Assembly (NCBI GenBank): GCA_020831625.1
Contig: JAFIGD010000053.1
Span: forward strand, 1 to 32,787
DNA from: Verrucomicrobiota bacterium
GTDB lineage: Bacteria > Verrucomicrobiota > Kiritimatiellia > SS1-B-03-39 > UBA6053
DNA: 32,787 nt
Direction: 5' to 3'
Shown here: in pieces, positions 16,047-24,559 of the stretch
How positions within the stretch are numbered: the stretch's first letter is position 1
Layout: every line of letters begins with the position of its first letter
Notes under the pieces: model-generated
What the model saw: the letters and a program-made list of their open reading frames with translations, nothing else
Told to the model about the DNA's origin: nothing
The model's database searches: none
Translations under genes and position numbers: made by a program

Positions 16047-17180
16047 ATGAACAAAACCCCCGATAAAACCCGCGCCCTCTGGATCGAACACCTCCAACGC
16101 GTCGTCCATCCGGTCTTCCGCTCACTCGCAAACCAAAGCCTCCGCGCCGACATGCCGGTCGAAACCGCGCCAGACGCCTATGCGGAACGCGAAGCCTTTA
16201 CGCACCTCGAAGCCGTCGGCCGCTCCCTCTGCGGCATCACCCCCTGGCTCGTCTGTCCCGGCCTTTCCCCGGAAGAATCCGCCCTCCGTGACCGCCTCCT
16301 GTCCGATGTCATCACCGGACTCAACCACCTCGCCTCCCAGGTCAATTTCGCCCAGGGCCAGCAGCGCGTGGTCGACGCCGCCTTCCTCGCCCAGGGCCTT
16401 CTCCGGGGCGGACCGGCCCTCTGGAACGCCCTCAGCGACACCGGACGCGCCGAAATTCTCGCGGGTCTCCGCGCCACCCGGGATTGCGTCCCCTATTTTA
16501 ACAACTGGCTGCTCTTCTCCGCCCTCATCGAAACCTTCCTCGAATCCGTCGGCGAACCCGCAGACCGCATGCGCATCGATTACGCCCTCCGCCAACACGA
16601 ACAATGGTATCTCGGCGACAGCGTTTACGGCGACGGACCCGAATTCCACTGCGACTACTACAACAGCTACGTCATCCACCCCATGCTCGCCGACATCGTC
16701 GAAACCCTCGAGGACTTCACGCAACTCCGCGACCGCATTCTCCACCGCGCCCGCCGTTACGCCGTCATCCAGGAGCGCCAGATCGCCCCCGACGGCACCT
16801 TCCCGCCCGTCGGCCGATCCCTCTGCTACCGCGCCGGCGCCTTCCACCTCCTCGCCCGGCAGGCCCTGCGGGAAGATCTCCCCGACACCCTGCCCCCCGC
16901 GCAAGTCCGCACCGCCCTCACCGCTGTTCTCCAAAGAACCCTCGACGCCCCCGGCACCTTCGCCCCCGGCGGCTGGCTCACCCTCGGCCTCGCCGGACAC
17001 CAGCCCGCCCTCGCCGAACCCTACATCTCCACCGGCAGCCTCTACCTCTGTGCCTCCGCCTTCCTCCCACTCGGCCTCCCCCCCGCCCATCCTTTCTGGT
17101 CCGCCCCCGACCACCCCACAACCTCCCAACAAATCTGGCAGGGCCAAAACCTCCCCCGCGATCAGGCCATGAAAAACTGA
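16047..17180 (+). CDS. DUF2264 family protein
   Basis: The 377-residue protein belongs to DUF2264, a family with a predicted helical (alpha/alpha toroid) fold related to some carbohydrate-active enzymes; its reaction is not known to me. The diagnostic stretch is YGDGPEFHCDYYNSYVIHPM, with G195 to S207 at its core. Other family-like segments are FNNWLLFSALIE and GTFPPVGRSLCYR. No signal peptide is evident, so it is probably cytoplasmic. The start at 16047 is the first ATG; a TTG at 16035 in the same frame is a weaker option. It stands alone, followed by a repeat-rich spacer. A role in sugar or polysaccharide breakdown is inference. Confidence 0.85.
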   Translation: MNKTPDKTRALWIEHLQRVVHPVFRSLANQSLRADMPVETAPDAYAEREAFTHLEAVGRSLCGITPWLVCPGLSPEESALRDRLLSDVITGLNHLASQVNFAQGQQRVVDAAFLAQGLLRGGPALWNALSDTGRAEILAGLRATRDCVPYFNNWLLFSALIETFLESVGEPADRMRIDYALRQHEQWYLGDSVYGDGPEFHCDYYNSYVIHPMLADIVETLEDFTQLRDRILHRARRYAVIQERQIAPDGTFPPVGRSLCYRAGAFHLLARQALREDLPDTLPPAQVRTALTAVLQRTLDAPGTFAPGGWLTLGLAGHQPALAEPYISTGSLYLCASAFLPLGLPPAHPFWSAPDHPTTSQQIWQGQNLPRDQAMKN

Positions 17181-17199
17181 AAAGAAGAAGTGTTGGAGT

Positions 17200-17600
17200 G
17201 ATGGTGTAATGGAACTCCCCCCACAGCCCCAAAGCCCTGTCCGTGTCCACACTCCCCCCCCTTGCCTCACAGGCTTATACGTGTTCATCCGAATGCACCC
17301 GCCAACATCGCTTCGCGAAGCGTTGCGGGCAGGTCCGTGATTCAATTTACACCCTCTGCCTCAAAGCCCCTGCCCCAAAGATCAGTGAAAATCAGTGTCA
17401 TCAGTGGTCCCCCCCAGCCCTGCCTCCCAGCCTTCCCCTCATCCCTTCCCCCTGTTGCCCCACAGCCCTATCCGTGTCCATCCGTGTCCATCCGTGGTTA
17501 AACGTCTTCCCACTGCCTCACAGCCCACCCAAACACCTTCCCTCCCACTCTCCCTTCGATCTCTTCGCGCTCTTCGTGGTTTAACTCTTCCCTCTGCCTC
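17200..17600. repeat. Second cluster of TCCGTG-type dispersed repeats
   Basis: This gap between the DUF2264 gene and the fumarase gene holds repeated modules and no gene. The clearest unit is at 17455-17502: GCCCCACAGCCC, then two TCCGTGTCCA units and TCCGTGGTTAAAC. A diverged relative with ATCAGTG units lies at 17380-17410. A hairpin at 17298-17329 has a perfect CGCTTCGCGAAGCG core at 17309-17322 and outer CCCGC/GCGGG arms. The end of the cluster contains a CTTCGTGGTTTAAC unit. Confidence 0.75.
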
Positions 17601-17669
17601 TACGTCATTGACAAATCGTCAAGAATTTCACAACTAAGTTCGAAATCACCTAAACCGGAAATACATCCC

Positions 17670-19277
17670 ATGGAACCCTACAACTACGAACCCACCCTCC
17701 AATTCGGCAAAGACACCACCCAATACCGCAAACTCACCTCCGAGCACGTCAGCCTCGGCGAGTTCGAGGGCAAACCCATCCTCAAGATCGACCCCGAAGC
17801 GCTCACCGTTCTCTCCAAAGCCGCCTTCAGTGATGTCTCCTTCTACCTGCGCGCCTCCCACCTCGAAATGCTCGCCCGCGAACTTAACGACCCCGAAGCC
17901 AGCGACAACGACCGCTTTGTGATCTACACCCTCCTCCAGAACGCCGTCGTCGCCAAAGGCGGACAGCTCCCCTCCTGTCAGGACACCGGCACCCCCATCA
18001 TCTTCGCCAAAAAAGGCCAGCAGGTCTGGACCGGCGGCGACGACGCCGAAGCCCTCTCCCGCGGTGTCTACGAAACCTATCAGGAAAAAAACCTCCGCTA
18101 CTCCCAGATCGCGCCCCTGAGCATGTTCGAAGAGAAAAACACCCGCACCAATCTACCCGCGCAAATCGACATCCTCGCCGAACCCGGCGACGAATACAAA
18201 TTCCTGTTTGTCGCCAAAGGCGGCGGCTCCGCCAACAAGACCTTCCTCTATCAGCAGACCAAAAGCCTGCTCAACGAAGCCTCGCTCGCGAAATTCGTCA
18301 CCGAAAAACTCGCGGACCTGGGCACCTCCGCCTGTCCGCCCTATCACATTGCCATCGTCATCGGCGGCACCAGCGCCGAAACCACCACCAAACTCACCAA
18401 ACTCGCCTCCTGCGGCTACCTCGACCACCTCCCCACCACCGGCAGCGAAGGCGGACGCGCCTTCCGCGACCTGGAATGGGAAAAGCGCATCGGCGACATC
18501 GCCGTGCACTCCAAAATCGGTGCCCAGTTCGGCGGCAAATACTTCGCCCACGATATCCGCGTCATCCGCATGCCCCGCCACGCCGCCTCCTGCCCCGTCG
18601 GCCTCGGGGTCAGCTGCAGCGCCGACCGCAACATCAAGGCCAAAATCACCCGCGACGGCCTCTTCCTCGAACAGCTCGAATACCATCCCGAAAAATACCT
18701 TCCCGAAGCCGCGCCCGACATGGCCCCGCCCGTCACCGTGGACCTCGACGAGGGCATGGACAAAGTCCGCGAAACCCTCAGCCGCTTCCCCATCAAGACC
18801 CGCCTCAACCTCAACGGCACCCTCATCGTCGCCCGCGACATCGCCCACGCCAGGATCAAAGAAATGCTCGATGCCGGCGAGCCCATGCCCGACTACTTCA
18901 AAAACCATCCCATCTACTACGCCGGCCCCGCCAAAACCCCCGAAGGCATGCCCAGCGGCAGCTTCGGCCCCACCACCGCCGGGCGCATGGACCCCTACGT
19001 CCCCGAATTCCAGCAAAAAGGCGGAAGCCTCATCATGCTCGCCAAAGGCAACCGCAGCGTTGCCGTGACCGACGCCTGCAAAGCCAACGGCGGCTTCTAC
19101 CTCGGCTCCATCGGCGGCCCCGCCGCCATCCTCGCCCAGGACAACATCCGCGAAGTCGAAACCGTCGCCTTCCCCGAACTCGGCATGGAGGCCATCCGCA
19201 AAATCAAAGTCGAAAACTTCCCCGCCTTCATCGTCGTCGATGACAAAGGAAACGATTTCTTCAAGTCCCTCGATTAA
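17670..19277 (+). CDS. fumA: Fumarate hydratase, class I, iron-sulfur type
   Basis: Class I fumarase interconverts fumarate and malate in the citric acid cycle, using an oxygen-sensitive [4Fe-4S] cluster. The 535-residue single chain has the length and order of the FumA/FumB type. The three cluster ligands are Cys103 (SCQDTGTP), Cys222 (GTSACPPYH) and Cys308 ([18 protein letters not shown]). The C-terminal beta domain, with [20 protein letters not shown], is also present. The ATG at 17670 is the first start after the repeat cluster. The 3' end overlaps the next gene by 38 bases. Confidence 0.96.
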   Translation: MEPYNYEPTLQFGKDTTQYRKLTSEHVSLGEFEGKPILKIDPEALTVLSKAAFSDVSFYLRASHLEMLARELNDPEASDNDRFVIYTLLQNAVVAKGGQLPSCQDTGTPIIFAKKGQQVWTGGDDAEALSRGVYETYQEKNLRYSQIAPLSMFEEKNTRTNLPAQIDILAEPGDEYKFLFVAKGGGSANKTFLYQQTKSLLNEASLAKFVTEKLADLGTSACPPYHIAIVIGGTSAETTTKLTKLASCGYLDHLPTTGSEGGRAFRDLEWEKRIGDIAVHSKIGAQFGGKYFAHDIRVIRMPRHAASCPVGLGVSCSADRNIKAKITRDGLFLEQLEYHPEKYLPEAAPDMAPPVTVDLDEGMDKVRETLSRFPIKTRLNLNGTLIVARDIAHARIKEMLDAGEPMPDYFKNHPIYYAGPAKTPEGMPSGSFGPTTAGRMDPYVPEFQQKGGSLIMLAKGNRSVAVTDACKANGGFYLGSIGGPAAILAQDNIREVETVAFPELGMEAIRKIKVENFPAFIVVDDKGNDFFKSLD

Positions 19278-20007
19278 GCCCCTCCTCTACCTCAACGTCC
19301 ATGTGGCGCTGATCGCCTGGGGCTTTCTCCTCAGCGCCGCCCGGTGGCGCGGAATCGACCCCGCCCCCGCCCTCCAGCTCCTCGTCTTCTGCGCCGCGCT
19401 CGCCGTTTACGGCCTCGACCGCACCGGCGGCTTCTCCCCCGAAGACCGCCGCAACGCCCCCGACCGCTGCGCCTGGCTCACCCGCCACCGCGCCCTCCAA
19501 ACCGCCGTCATTCTCCTCGCCCTCCTCGGCCTCCTGCTTGCCCTCACGCGGGTTTCCACCCACACGCGGCTCACGGCAACCGCCTACGTCCTCTTCGCCG
19601 CCGCCTACGCCCGCCCCCTCCTCCCCGGCAAAAAACGCCTGCAGGACTTCCCCCGCCTCAAACTCCCCTGCATCGTTCTCGGCTGGGCCCTCCTCCCGGC
19701 CCTCAATCCCGACCTCTTCAGCCTTCCCTGGACCCTCTACCGCGTCCTCTGGCTCATTCCCAACGTCCTCTGGAGCGAGTGGCTCGACCACCCCGGCGAT
19801 CACCAAACCGACCGCCCCGCTCCGCCCCTGCGCGCCAGCCTCCTCCTCCTCGCCGCCACCCTCCTCTACGGCCTCCACATCCAGGCCGGCCCCGACCTCC
19901 CCGCGCCCGCCCTCTACACCCTCGCCCTCCTCCTCATCGCCCCCCGCCGCCCCCTCACCTTCGCCCGCTGTCAGGACCTGTTGTTACTCACCGTCCTTCT
20001 TATGTGA
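19240..20007 (+). CDS. Polytopic membrane protein, possibly UbiA-like
   Basis: The 255-residue product has about seven hydrophobic segments. An early cytoplasmic stretch, [20 protein letters not shown], followed by a WLTRHRALQ segment, recalls uncharacterised UbiA-superfamily-like proteins (prenyltransferase fold), but the catalytic NDxxD-type motifs are not clear. The start at 19240 overlaps the fumarase coding end; a later start would remove the first hydrophobic segment. It is likely co-transcribed with fumarase. No function is assigned. Confidence 0.6.
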   Translation: MTKETISSSPSIKPLLYLNVHVALIAWGFLLSAARWRGIDPAPALQLLVFCAALAVYGLDRTGGFSPEDRRNAPDRCAWLTRHRALQTAVILLALLGLLLALTRVSTHTRLTATAYVLFAAAYARPLLPGKKRLQDFPRLKLPCIVLGWALLPALNPDLFSLPWTLYRVLWLIPNVLWSEWLDHPGDHQTDRPAPPLRASLLLLAATLLYGLHIQAGPDLPAPALYTLALLLIAPRRPLTFARCQDLLLLTVLLM

Positions 20008-20084
20008 GGCCTGCCCGACAACCACCCTTCATCGTAATCCAAATACCAATCGATCTCGATGATGATGACGACTTGTGCGCCTCA

Positions 20085-20140
20085 GGAGCATTACGCCTGG
20101 AGCATTACGCCTGGAGCATTACGCCTGGAGCATTACGCCC
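20085..20140. repeat. 14-bp tandem repeat, four copies
   Basis: The unit GGAGCATTACGCCT is repeated at 20085, 20099, 20113 and 20127, the last copy ending in C. It lies in the 262-base gap between the membrane protein gene and tRNA-Glu. Nothing else is recognised in 20008-20221. Confidence 0.95.
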
Positions 20141-20221
20141 ACCTCGAACCCCACGGCTACGATGAAATGTCCGTTCCGGGCAAAGTACAAGCGCAATCAC
20201 CGTATCTCCCTCCATCCCTCC

Positions 20222-20254
20222 AAAAAAAAACGCTCCTGACGAATCAGAAGCGTT
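20222..20254 (-). terminator. Intrinsic terminator after tRNA-Glu
   Basis: On the minus strand AACGCTTCTGA pairs with TCAGGAGCGTT around a TTCG loop (one T-G mismatch/wobble position), followed by a run of T (A run at 20222-20230 on the plus strand). Confidence 0.88.
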
Positions 20255-20269
20255 ATGGGGAAAAAGAAA

Positions 20270-20345
20270 TGGCACCCCCAAGGGGACTCGAACCCCTGTT
20301 GCCGGGATGAAAACCCGAAGTCCTAGGCCACTAGACGATGGGGGC
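20270..20345 (-). tRNA. tRNA-Glu (anticodon TTC)
   Basis: The 76-base gene folds as a full cloverleaf on the minus strand: acceptor GCCCCCA/TGGGGGT, D arm with CTAGTGGCCTAGG, anticodon stem TCGGG/CCCGG with loop TTTTCAT (anticodon TTC), T arm CAGGGGTTCGAGTCCCCT, and an encoded CCA end. It is close in sequence to other bacterial tRNA-Glu. An intrinsic terminator follows. Confidence 0.97.
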
Positions 20346-20397
20346 GTCAAAAGTGTTCGCAGGTACGTACACATTTTTTTCAAGAGGTCAACCCGAA

Positions 20398-20434
20398 AAC
20401 AAAAAAAACCGACGCATTTCTGCGTCGGTTTTAA
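20398..20434 (-). terminator. Intrinsic terminator after the prepilin gene
   Basis: AAACCGACGCA and TGCGTCGGTTT (20406-20431) form a perfect 11-pair stem with a GAAA loop on the minus strand, followed by a long T run (A-rich stretch at 20396-20408 on the plus strand). Confidence 0.92.
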
Positions 20435-20456
20435 GATGTGTGGAATATAGATTAAA

Positions 20457-21098
20457 TCAGGGCGCCAGGAGCTGATTCGTGGCAGCGGCCGGATTAATAT
20501 TCGTCCATCTCAGTGCGCGGCCGGGAATCACTTCTCCGCCGCCGCCCACACGAACGACCACCAGCGCGCGCTCTTCATAGGGAGGGCCAGCAGGTGTAAC
20601 CGTGTCCGTATTCACATCCGTTGAGGGAGCCACCAGCTGGGTTTCCGTCAGGTTTCGGGTGATCAGGAAGGGCAACTGTGAAGTGCTGCTGTTGGTCGCG
20701 CCGTCAGTAACCTTCCACGTGTTGTTGTCCGCCGTAAAGTTAGTGAGTTCACGGGCGGCCGGGAATCCGGAGGCCGAAAAAAGACCGAAGTCCGGGCTGA
20801 GGATATCATCTTCAATGAGACGTCGGAAGTACTGAGTACTGTTTGTATCCGGGGTGTTGGTTCTCGTGGAAGAGGGCCAAACCGGCACGTCCGGCGGGAA
20901 GTTAATCGTTTCCAAATGCGCGGCAAAAACCGCTTGATAAACTCCGCGGCCGTTGGACAGCGATCGCGTGCGGTTCGCGTTATCCAGCGCATTGGTCACC
21001 GTGGGCACCAGAATCGCCGCCAGCAGGGCGATGATCGCGATCACCACGAGCATTTCAATCAGCGTAAATCCGCTGTCTTTTGTCTTTTTTAAGTTCAT
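20457..21098 (-). CDS. Type II secretion/type IV pilin-like prepilin
   Basis: The product (213 residues) carries a prepilin signal: a short basic leader followed by SGFTLIEMLVVIAIIALLAAIL, cleaved and methylated by prepilin peptidase at G-F. The rest is a globular, asparagine- and threonine-rich domain ending with GRALRWTNINP. Such pseudopilins are numerous in PVC bacteria and form secretion or pilus fibres at the inner membrane. Two adjacent ATG codons exist (21101 and 21098); the second has better spacing to GGAG. A strong terminator follows. No secretion genes are adjacent, so the exact apparatus is unknown. Confidence 0.9.
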   Translation of the reverse strand: MNLKKTKDSGFTLIEMLVVIAIIALLAAILVPTVTNALDNANRTRSLSNGRGVYQAVFAAHLETINFPPDVPVWPSSTRTNTPDTNSTQYFRRLIEDDILSPDFGLFSASGFPAARELTNFTADNNTWKVTDGATNSSTSQLPFLITRNLTETQLVAPSTDVNTDTVTPAGPPYEERALVVVRVGGGGEVIPGRALRWTNINPAAATNQLLAP

Positions 21099-21269
21099 CA
21101 TAGTCTCCAGTTAAGGTTTAGGTCTATCACGATCATGGCATCCCAAGACGTTCAGTGCGCATCCTAGTCGAGCTTTCTCCTAAAAGTCAACACACTTTCA
21201 GTAAAGTTTGCCGTATTCATCACACTTTTATCCTACCCGAAATTCAGTTTCCTGTTAAGGTACTCCCCC

Positions 21270-22304
21270 ATGAAAACATCCGAGTTCGATTACGATCTTC
21301 CCGAAAGTCTCATCGCGCAGCATCCCGCCGAAAAGCGGGATCAGGCCCGTATGCTTTGCCTGGACCGCGCCACCGGTGCCAGGACCCACCGCATCGTCCA
21401 CGACTTTCCCCACCTCATCCGCCCCGGCGACGCCCTCGTCCTCAACAACACCCGCGTCATTCCCGCCCGCACCCACGGCCACAAAGACTCCGGCGGTCAG
21501 GTGGAATGCCTCTTTGTCGAACCGCTCGAAGACACCGACCGCGAATGGCTGGTGATGATGAAAAGCAGCCGCCGCCCGAAAGTCGGCACCCACATCCGCT
21601 TTCACGGCGGTCTCTCCCTCGAAATCCTCGAACACCGTCCCGACGGACTGAACCGCGTCCGCGCCTCCGGACCCGACTCCGTTCTCGACACCCTTGAGGA
21701 CATCGGCGAACCACCCCTCCCCCCCTACATTCACCGCGACCACCTCGCCGAGGACGACCCCGAACGCTATCAAACCGTCTACGCCAAACATCCCGGCGCC
21801 GTCGCCGCCCCCACCGCCGGACTCCACTTTACCCCGGAAATGCTCGACGAGGTCCGCGCCCGCGGCGGCAGCGTCGTCGAACTCACCCTCCACGTCGGCC
21901 CCGGCACCTTCCGTCCCGTGAAAAGCGACACCGTCGAGGATCACACCATGGACGAGGAGCGCTACGAACTCTCCGCGGAAGCCGCCGAAACCCTCAACGC
22001 CACCCGCGACCGCGGCGGGCGCATCATCGCCGTCGGCTCCACCAGCGTCCGCACCCTCGAAACCGTCGTCGACGCCGACGGCCGCTTCGCCGCCGCCTCC
22101 GGACGCTCCGGGATTTTCATCTACCCGCCCTACACCTTCAAAGCCGTCGATGCAGTCCTCACCAACTTTCATCTCCCCCGCTCCACCCTCCTCATGATGT
22201 TCAGCGCCTTTACCACCCGCGACATCATGCTCGAGGCCTACCGCGAAGCCGTTCAACTCGAATACAGGTTCTTTTCTTATGGCGATTGTATGTTCATTCA
22301 TTAA
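21270..22304 (+). CDS. queA: tRNA ribosyltransferase-isomerase QueA
   Basis: QueA transfers and isomerises the ribosyl part of S-adenosylmethionine onto 7-aminomethyl-7-deazaguanine in tRNA, giving epoxyqueuosine. The 344-residue protein has normal family length and shows the N-terminal DYDLPESLIAQHPAEKRDQAR, LVLNNTRVIPAR, VAAPTAGLHFTPEM, TLHVGPGTFRPV and IAVGSTSVRTLE motifs in order, ending with LTNFHLPRSTLLMM. AAGG precedes the ATG at 21270. Other queuosine genes are not in the window. The 3' end overlaps the next gene by 26 bases. Confidence 0.97.
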   Translation: MKTSEFDYDLPESLIAQHPAEKRDQARMLCLDRATGARTHRIVHDFPHLIRPGDALVLNNTRVIPARTHGHKDSGGQVECLFVEPLEDTDREWLVMMKSSRRPKVGTHIRFHGGLSLEILEHRPDGLNRVRASGPDSVLDTLEDIGEPPLPPYIHRDHLAEDDPERYQTVYAKHPGAVAAPTAGLHFTPEMLDEVRARGGSVVELTLHVGPGTFRPVKSDTVEDHTMDEERYELSAEAAETLNATRDRGGRIIAVGSTSVRTLETVVDADGRFAAASGRSGIFIYPPYTFKAVDAVLTNFHLPRSTLLMMFSAFTTRDIMLEAYREAVQLEYRFFSYGDCMFIH

Positions 22305-22995
22305 CACCCCGCAACGCAAGCTCCTCGCCTGGGCCCTCGGCTACACCCTCTTCCGGCTCCTCACCTCGGCGATGGTGCCCGTTCCCTTCGCGGTGCCGCT
22401 GGACCCCATCGCCGTCTGCGCCGCCGGCATGATCGCCGTCGGCGAACGCCGTCTCCTCCCCGAAGCCCTCATCCTGGCGCTCGCCGGCATGATCGCCGGC
22501 GATCTCGCCGCCGGACTCTCTGCCGCCAGCATCCTCCCCCGCGCCCTCGGCATCTTCCTGCTCATGCTCGTCCTTCCCCGCAAAACCGACCCCCTCTCCG
22601 CCACCCTTTTCCTCATCAGCACCCACGCCGTCTGGTCCGCGCTCGGCCCCGAATTCCGCGGCGAGTTTCCTTTCAGCTACCTCTATTCCGTCTTCGTCAT
22701 TCAAGGCCTCCTGTTCCTCGGACTGCTGCTGCCGCTTCTCCCCGACCGCCCTTTCCGTCCCGGCGCCTTCGCCGCCCTGCACCTCCTCCTGCCCCCCGCC
22801 GCCGTCCTCCTGCTGGCGCTCACCCTCCAGCCCCTCCCCCTCTGGCCGCCGCCCTCCCTCGGTCAGTCCGGCACCACCGCCCTGCGCACCCTCGCCACCC
22901 TCCTCATCCTCCCGCCCTTTATCCCCCCGATCCTCCGCTTGGCCGCCCGCCGCAAACAGGCACTGGATTCTTCGATCCTTCGCCAAAACGATTGA
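22279..22995 (+). CDS. Unrecognised polytopic membrane protein
   Basis: The 238-residue product has six or so hydrophobic segments, with a short basic C-terminal tail (RLAARRKQALD). I do not recognise the family. Its pattern of short helices with PVPFAVPLDPIAVCAAGMIAV could fit a small transporter component such as an ECF substrate subunit or an MreD-like protein, but no diagnostic motif is seen. The start overlaps queA by 26 bases, which suggests translational coupling. Its 3' end overlaps the -35 box of vapBC. Confidence 0.6.
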   Translation: MAIVCSFINTPQRKLLAWALGYTLFRLLTSAMVPVPFAVPLDPIAVCAAGMIAVGERRLLPEALILALAGMIAGDLAAGLSAASILPRALGIFLLMLVLPRKTDPLSATLFLISTHAVWSALGPEFRGEFPFSYLYSVFVIQGLLFLGLLLPLLPDRPFRPGAFAALHLLLPPAAVLLLALTLQPLPLWPPPSLGQSGTTALRTLATLLILPPFIPPILRLAARRKQALDSSILRQND

Positions 22996-23027
22996 CAGAA
23001 CTCGTAATCAGATGCATACTAATCTGC
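22992..23027 (+). promoter_or_regulatory. vapBC promoter with possible operator
   Basis: TTGACA at 22992-22997 and CATACT at 23015-23020, with a 17-base spacer, form a good promoter. The expected start of transcription (23026-23028) coincides with the vapB ATG, which predicts a leaderless message. An inverted repeat ATGCA/TGCAT at 23012-23029 overlaps the -10 box and may be the operator bound by VapB or VapBC. Confidence 0.65.
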
Positions 23028-23219
23028 ATGAGAACAACACTTAATCTCGACAAATCGTTAATCGATCAAGCGGCCAGAATGACAGGCATCACCGAAAAAA
23101 CAGCCCTGATCCGCATGGGACTTGAACGGTTGATTGCAGAGGAATCGGCTTTACGCTTATCCAAACTTGCGGGCACGGAGCCCTCGCTTCAAAAGGTTAA
23201 CCGCAGGAGATCGCCCTGA
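23028..23219 (+). CDS. vapB: VapB-type antitoxin
   Basis: This is a 63-residue ribbon-helix-helix-like antitoxin: MRTTLNLDKSLIDQAARMTG is followed by a TEKTALIRMGLERLIAEE helix pair and a short flexible tail that would wrap the toxin. The start at 23028 is chosen because the family begins MRTTLNLD; a longer frame from 22992 overlaps the promoter. The stop overlaps the vapC ATG as TGATG. It neutralises VapC and probably represses the operon. Base composition is lower in GC than in flanking genes. Confidence 0.88.
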   Translation: MRTTLNLDKSLIDQAARMTGITEKTALIRMGLERLIAEESALRLSKLAGTEPSLQKVNRRRSP

Positions 23220-23581
23220 TGGTCCTCGTGGATACTTCCGTCTGGATTGATCATCTTCAAAAAGGCTCTCCGGCCCTATCCGCTTTACTCGAAACGAACC
23301 GCGTTATCCTTCATTCTTTTGTCATCGGAGAACTAGCCTGCGGAAATTTGAGTCGGCGGAAAGAAATCCTGTCTCTGCTCCATGCTTTACCGTTGATTGG
23401 CGCAGTGGAGAACGATGAAGTGTTGTTTTTTCTGGAAAAACATCATCTCTTCGGAAAAGGTCTGGCGCTCGTGGACATTCATCTTCTTGCATCATGTTTT
23501 ATGCATCAGGTTCCGCTGTGGACACGGGACAAACGCCTCAATGCCGCATCGAAACACCTGGGTTTGAATTTCAGTCCTTAA
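23219..23581 (+). CDS. vapC: VapC-type PIN-domain ribonuclease toxin
   Basis: The 120-residue protein is a PIN domain with the acidic metal-binding set Asp5 (VLVDTSVWIDHL), Glu38 (FVIGELACG), Asp86 (LALVDIHLLAS) and Asp104 (LWTRDKRL). VapC toxins cleave RNA, often tRNA or rRNA, when freed from the antitoxin. AGGAG upstream and the one-base overlap with vapB support translational coupling. The length is normal and all catalytic residues are kept, so it should be active. The target RNA cannot be told from sequence. Confidence 0.93.
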   Translation: MVLVDTSVWIDHLQKGSPALSALLETNRVILHSFVIGELACGNLSRRKEILSLLHALPLIGAVENDEVLFFLEKHHLFGKGLALVDIHLLASCFMHQVPLWTRDKRLNAASKHLGLNFSP

Positions 23582-23692
23582 CGCATCGAGCACTCCCGAA
23601 GTACGCGTTTTTCATTCCTCTGCCACTCCTGGAGGCCAACAGTATCTCAGTCTTCAAAGATTAGGGGCAATCATCCGGCAAAGCCCGACTGA

Positions 23693-23741
23693 TTTTCCGA
23701 TTTTCGGAAAACCTGCACCTCTATTTTCCGAACCTCGGAAC
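23693..23741. repeat. Pair of 17-bp palindromes, 31-bp period
   Basis: TTTCCGA-TTT-TCGGAAA at 23694-23710 and TTTCCGA-ACC-TCGGAAC at 23725-23741 start 31 bases apart with a 14-base C-rich spacer. They match the three copies at 25908-25986. They lie in the gap between vapC and the convergent TIGR02757 gene. Confidence 0.85.
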
Positions 23742-23750
23742 CCGGCGCAA

Positions 23751-23789
23751 ATTCATCCGGTTATCCTGTAATCCTGTCAAAATCCTGCC
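23751..23789. repeat. Dispersed AATCCTGT-type repeat
   Basis: ATCCGGTTATCCTG, then TAATCCTGTCAAAATCCTG, is a short iterated repeat of a kind I recall as dispersed in several bacterial genomes. It supplies the last codons and stop of the minus-strand TIGR02757 gene. Confidence 0.55.
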
Positions 23790-24559
23790 TCCCCCCCCAT
23801 CCCCAGCCGCGTAATCGCAAAATCGTATTTCAGCGGATCCGCCGGACACATCCGCGCATAGGCGGCCGTAATCCGCCGCGCCGCCTCCCCGTCCGGCTGC
23901 TTCCGCCGGGTGAGCCCCAGCCTGCGCGAGATCCGGAACATATGCGTGTCCAGCGGCACCCACAGCTTCGCCGGCGACAGCCGGTCCGCCCAGATCCCCG
24001 GATCAATCGCGTCCGCCCGCGCCATCCACCGCAGCCACATCGCCAGACGCTTGCACGCCCCCGGCCCGTCCGGATTCGGAAACAAATGATCCGGATCCAC
24101 GCCCAGATCCAGCACATCCCGCCGCACCGTCCCCAACGCCGCCCGATACCCGCGCGGATGCGCCGCCAGCCGCTCACCCATTCTCTCCCCGAATACCGCC
24201 CACGCCCGCAGCATCGCCGCCACATGCGCCCCGCGCGTCCATCGATACACAAAGCCCTCCAGCGCCGCCCTCCTCTCAGCATCCGACGCCTCCCGCACAA
24301 ACGCACCCGGCTGACCCTCCCACCGACGGTCCAGATCCGCCAGTGCCTTCAAAATTGATCCCACCCGCCCGTACGCCAGCGCCGCCGCCATCCACGCCGC
24401 CACCTCGCGGTCCTCCCGCGTCTCATACCGCCACACAAACGACACCGGATCCCCCGCCCGGAATTCTTCGCAGTTGAACCGCACATACAACGCCTCCAAC
24501 CGCCGCACCCGGTCCGCCCCGTGACTCCGGCAAAGCGTCTCCAGCCCCTCCTGACTCAT
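23777..24559 (-). CDS. TIGR02757 (DUF2400) family protein
   Basis: The 260-residue protein matches the TIGR02757 family of unknown function. Typical segments are DPVSFVWRYETREDREVAAWMAAALAYGR, LFPNPDGPGACKRLAMWLRWM and LSPAKLWVPLDTHMFRISRRLGL. The family has a helical fold reminiscent of HhH-type DNA glycosylases, but no activity is established. The start is the ATG at 24559, overlapping the upstream stop as ATGA; an ATG at 24688 lies within the upstream gene. It is the last gene of a three-gene minus-strand operon. The C-terminal residues EAGF come from a dispersed repeat. Confidence 0.88.
   Translation of the reverse strand: MSQEGLETLCRSHGADRVRRLEALYVRFNCEEFRAGDPVSFVWRYETREDREVAAWMAAALAYGRVGSILKALADLDRRWEGQPGAFVREASDAERRAALEGFVYRWTRGAHVAAMLRAWAVFGERMGERLAAHPRGYRAALGTVRRDVLDLGVDPDHLFPNPDGPGACKRLAMWLRWMARADAIDPGIWADRLSPAKLWVPLDTHMFRISRRLGLTRRKQPDGEAARRITAAYARMCPADPLKYDFAITRLGMGGEAGF

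Noticed and set aside
16122-17345. Minus-strand frame opposite the DUF2264 gene
   Set aside because: Composition shadow; the DUF2264 motif on the plus strand is decisive.
20270-20345. tRNA-Glu as an integration site for a mobile island
   Set aside because: No integrase gene or duplicated tRNA 3' end was found in the window.
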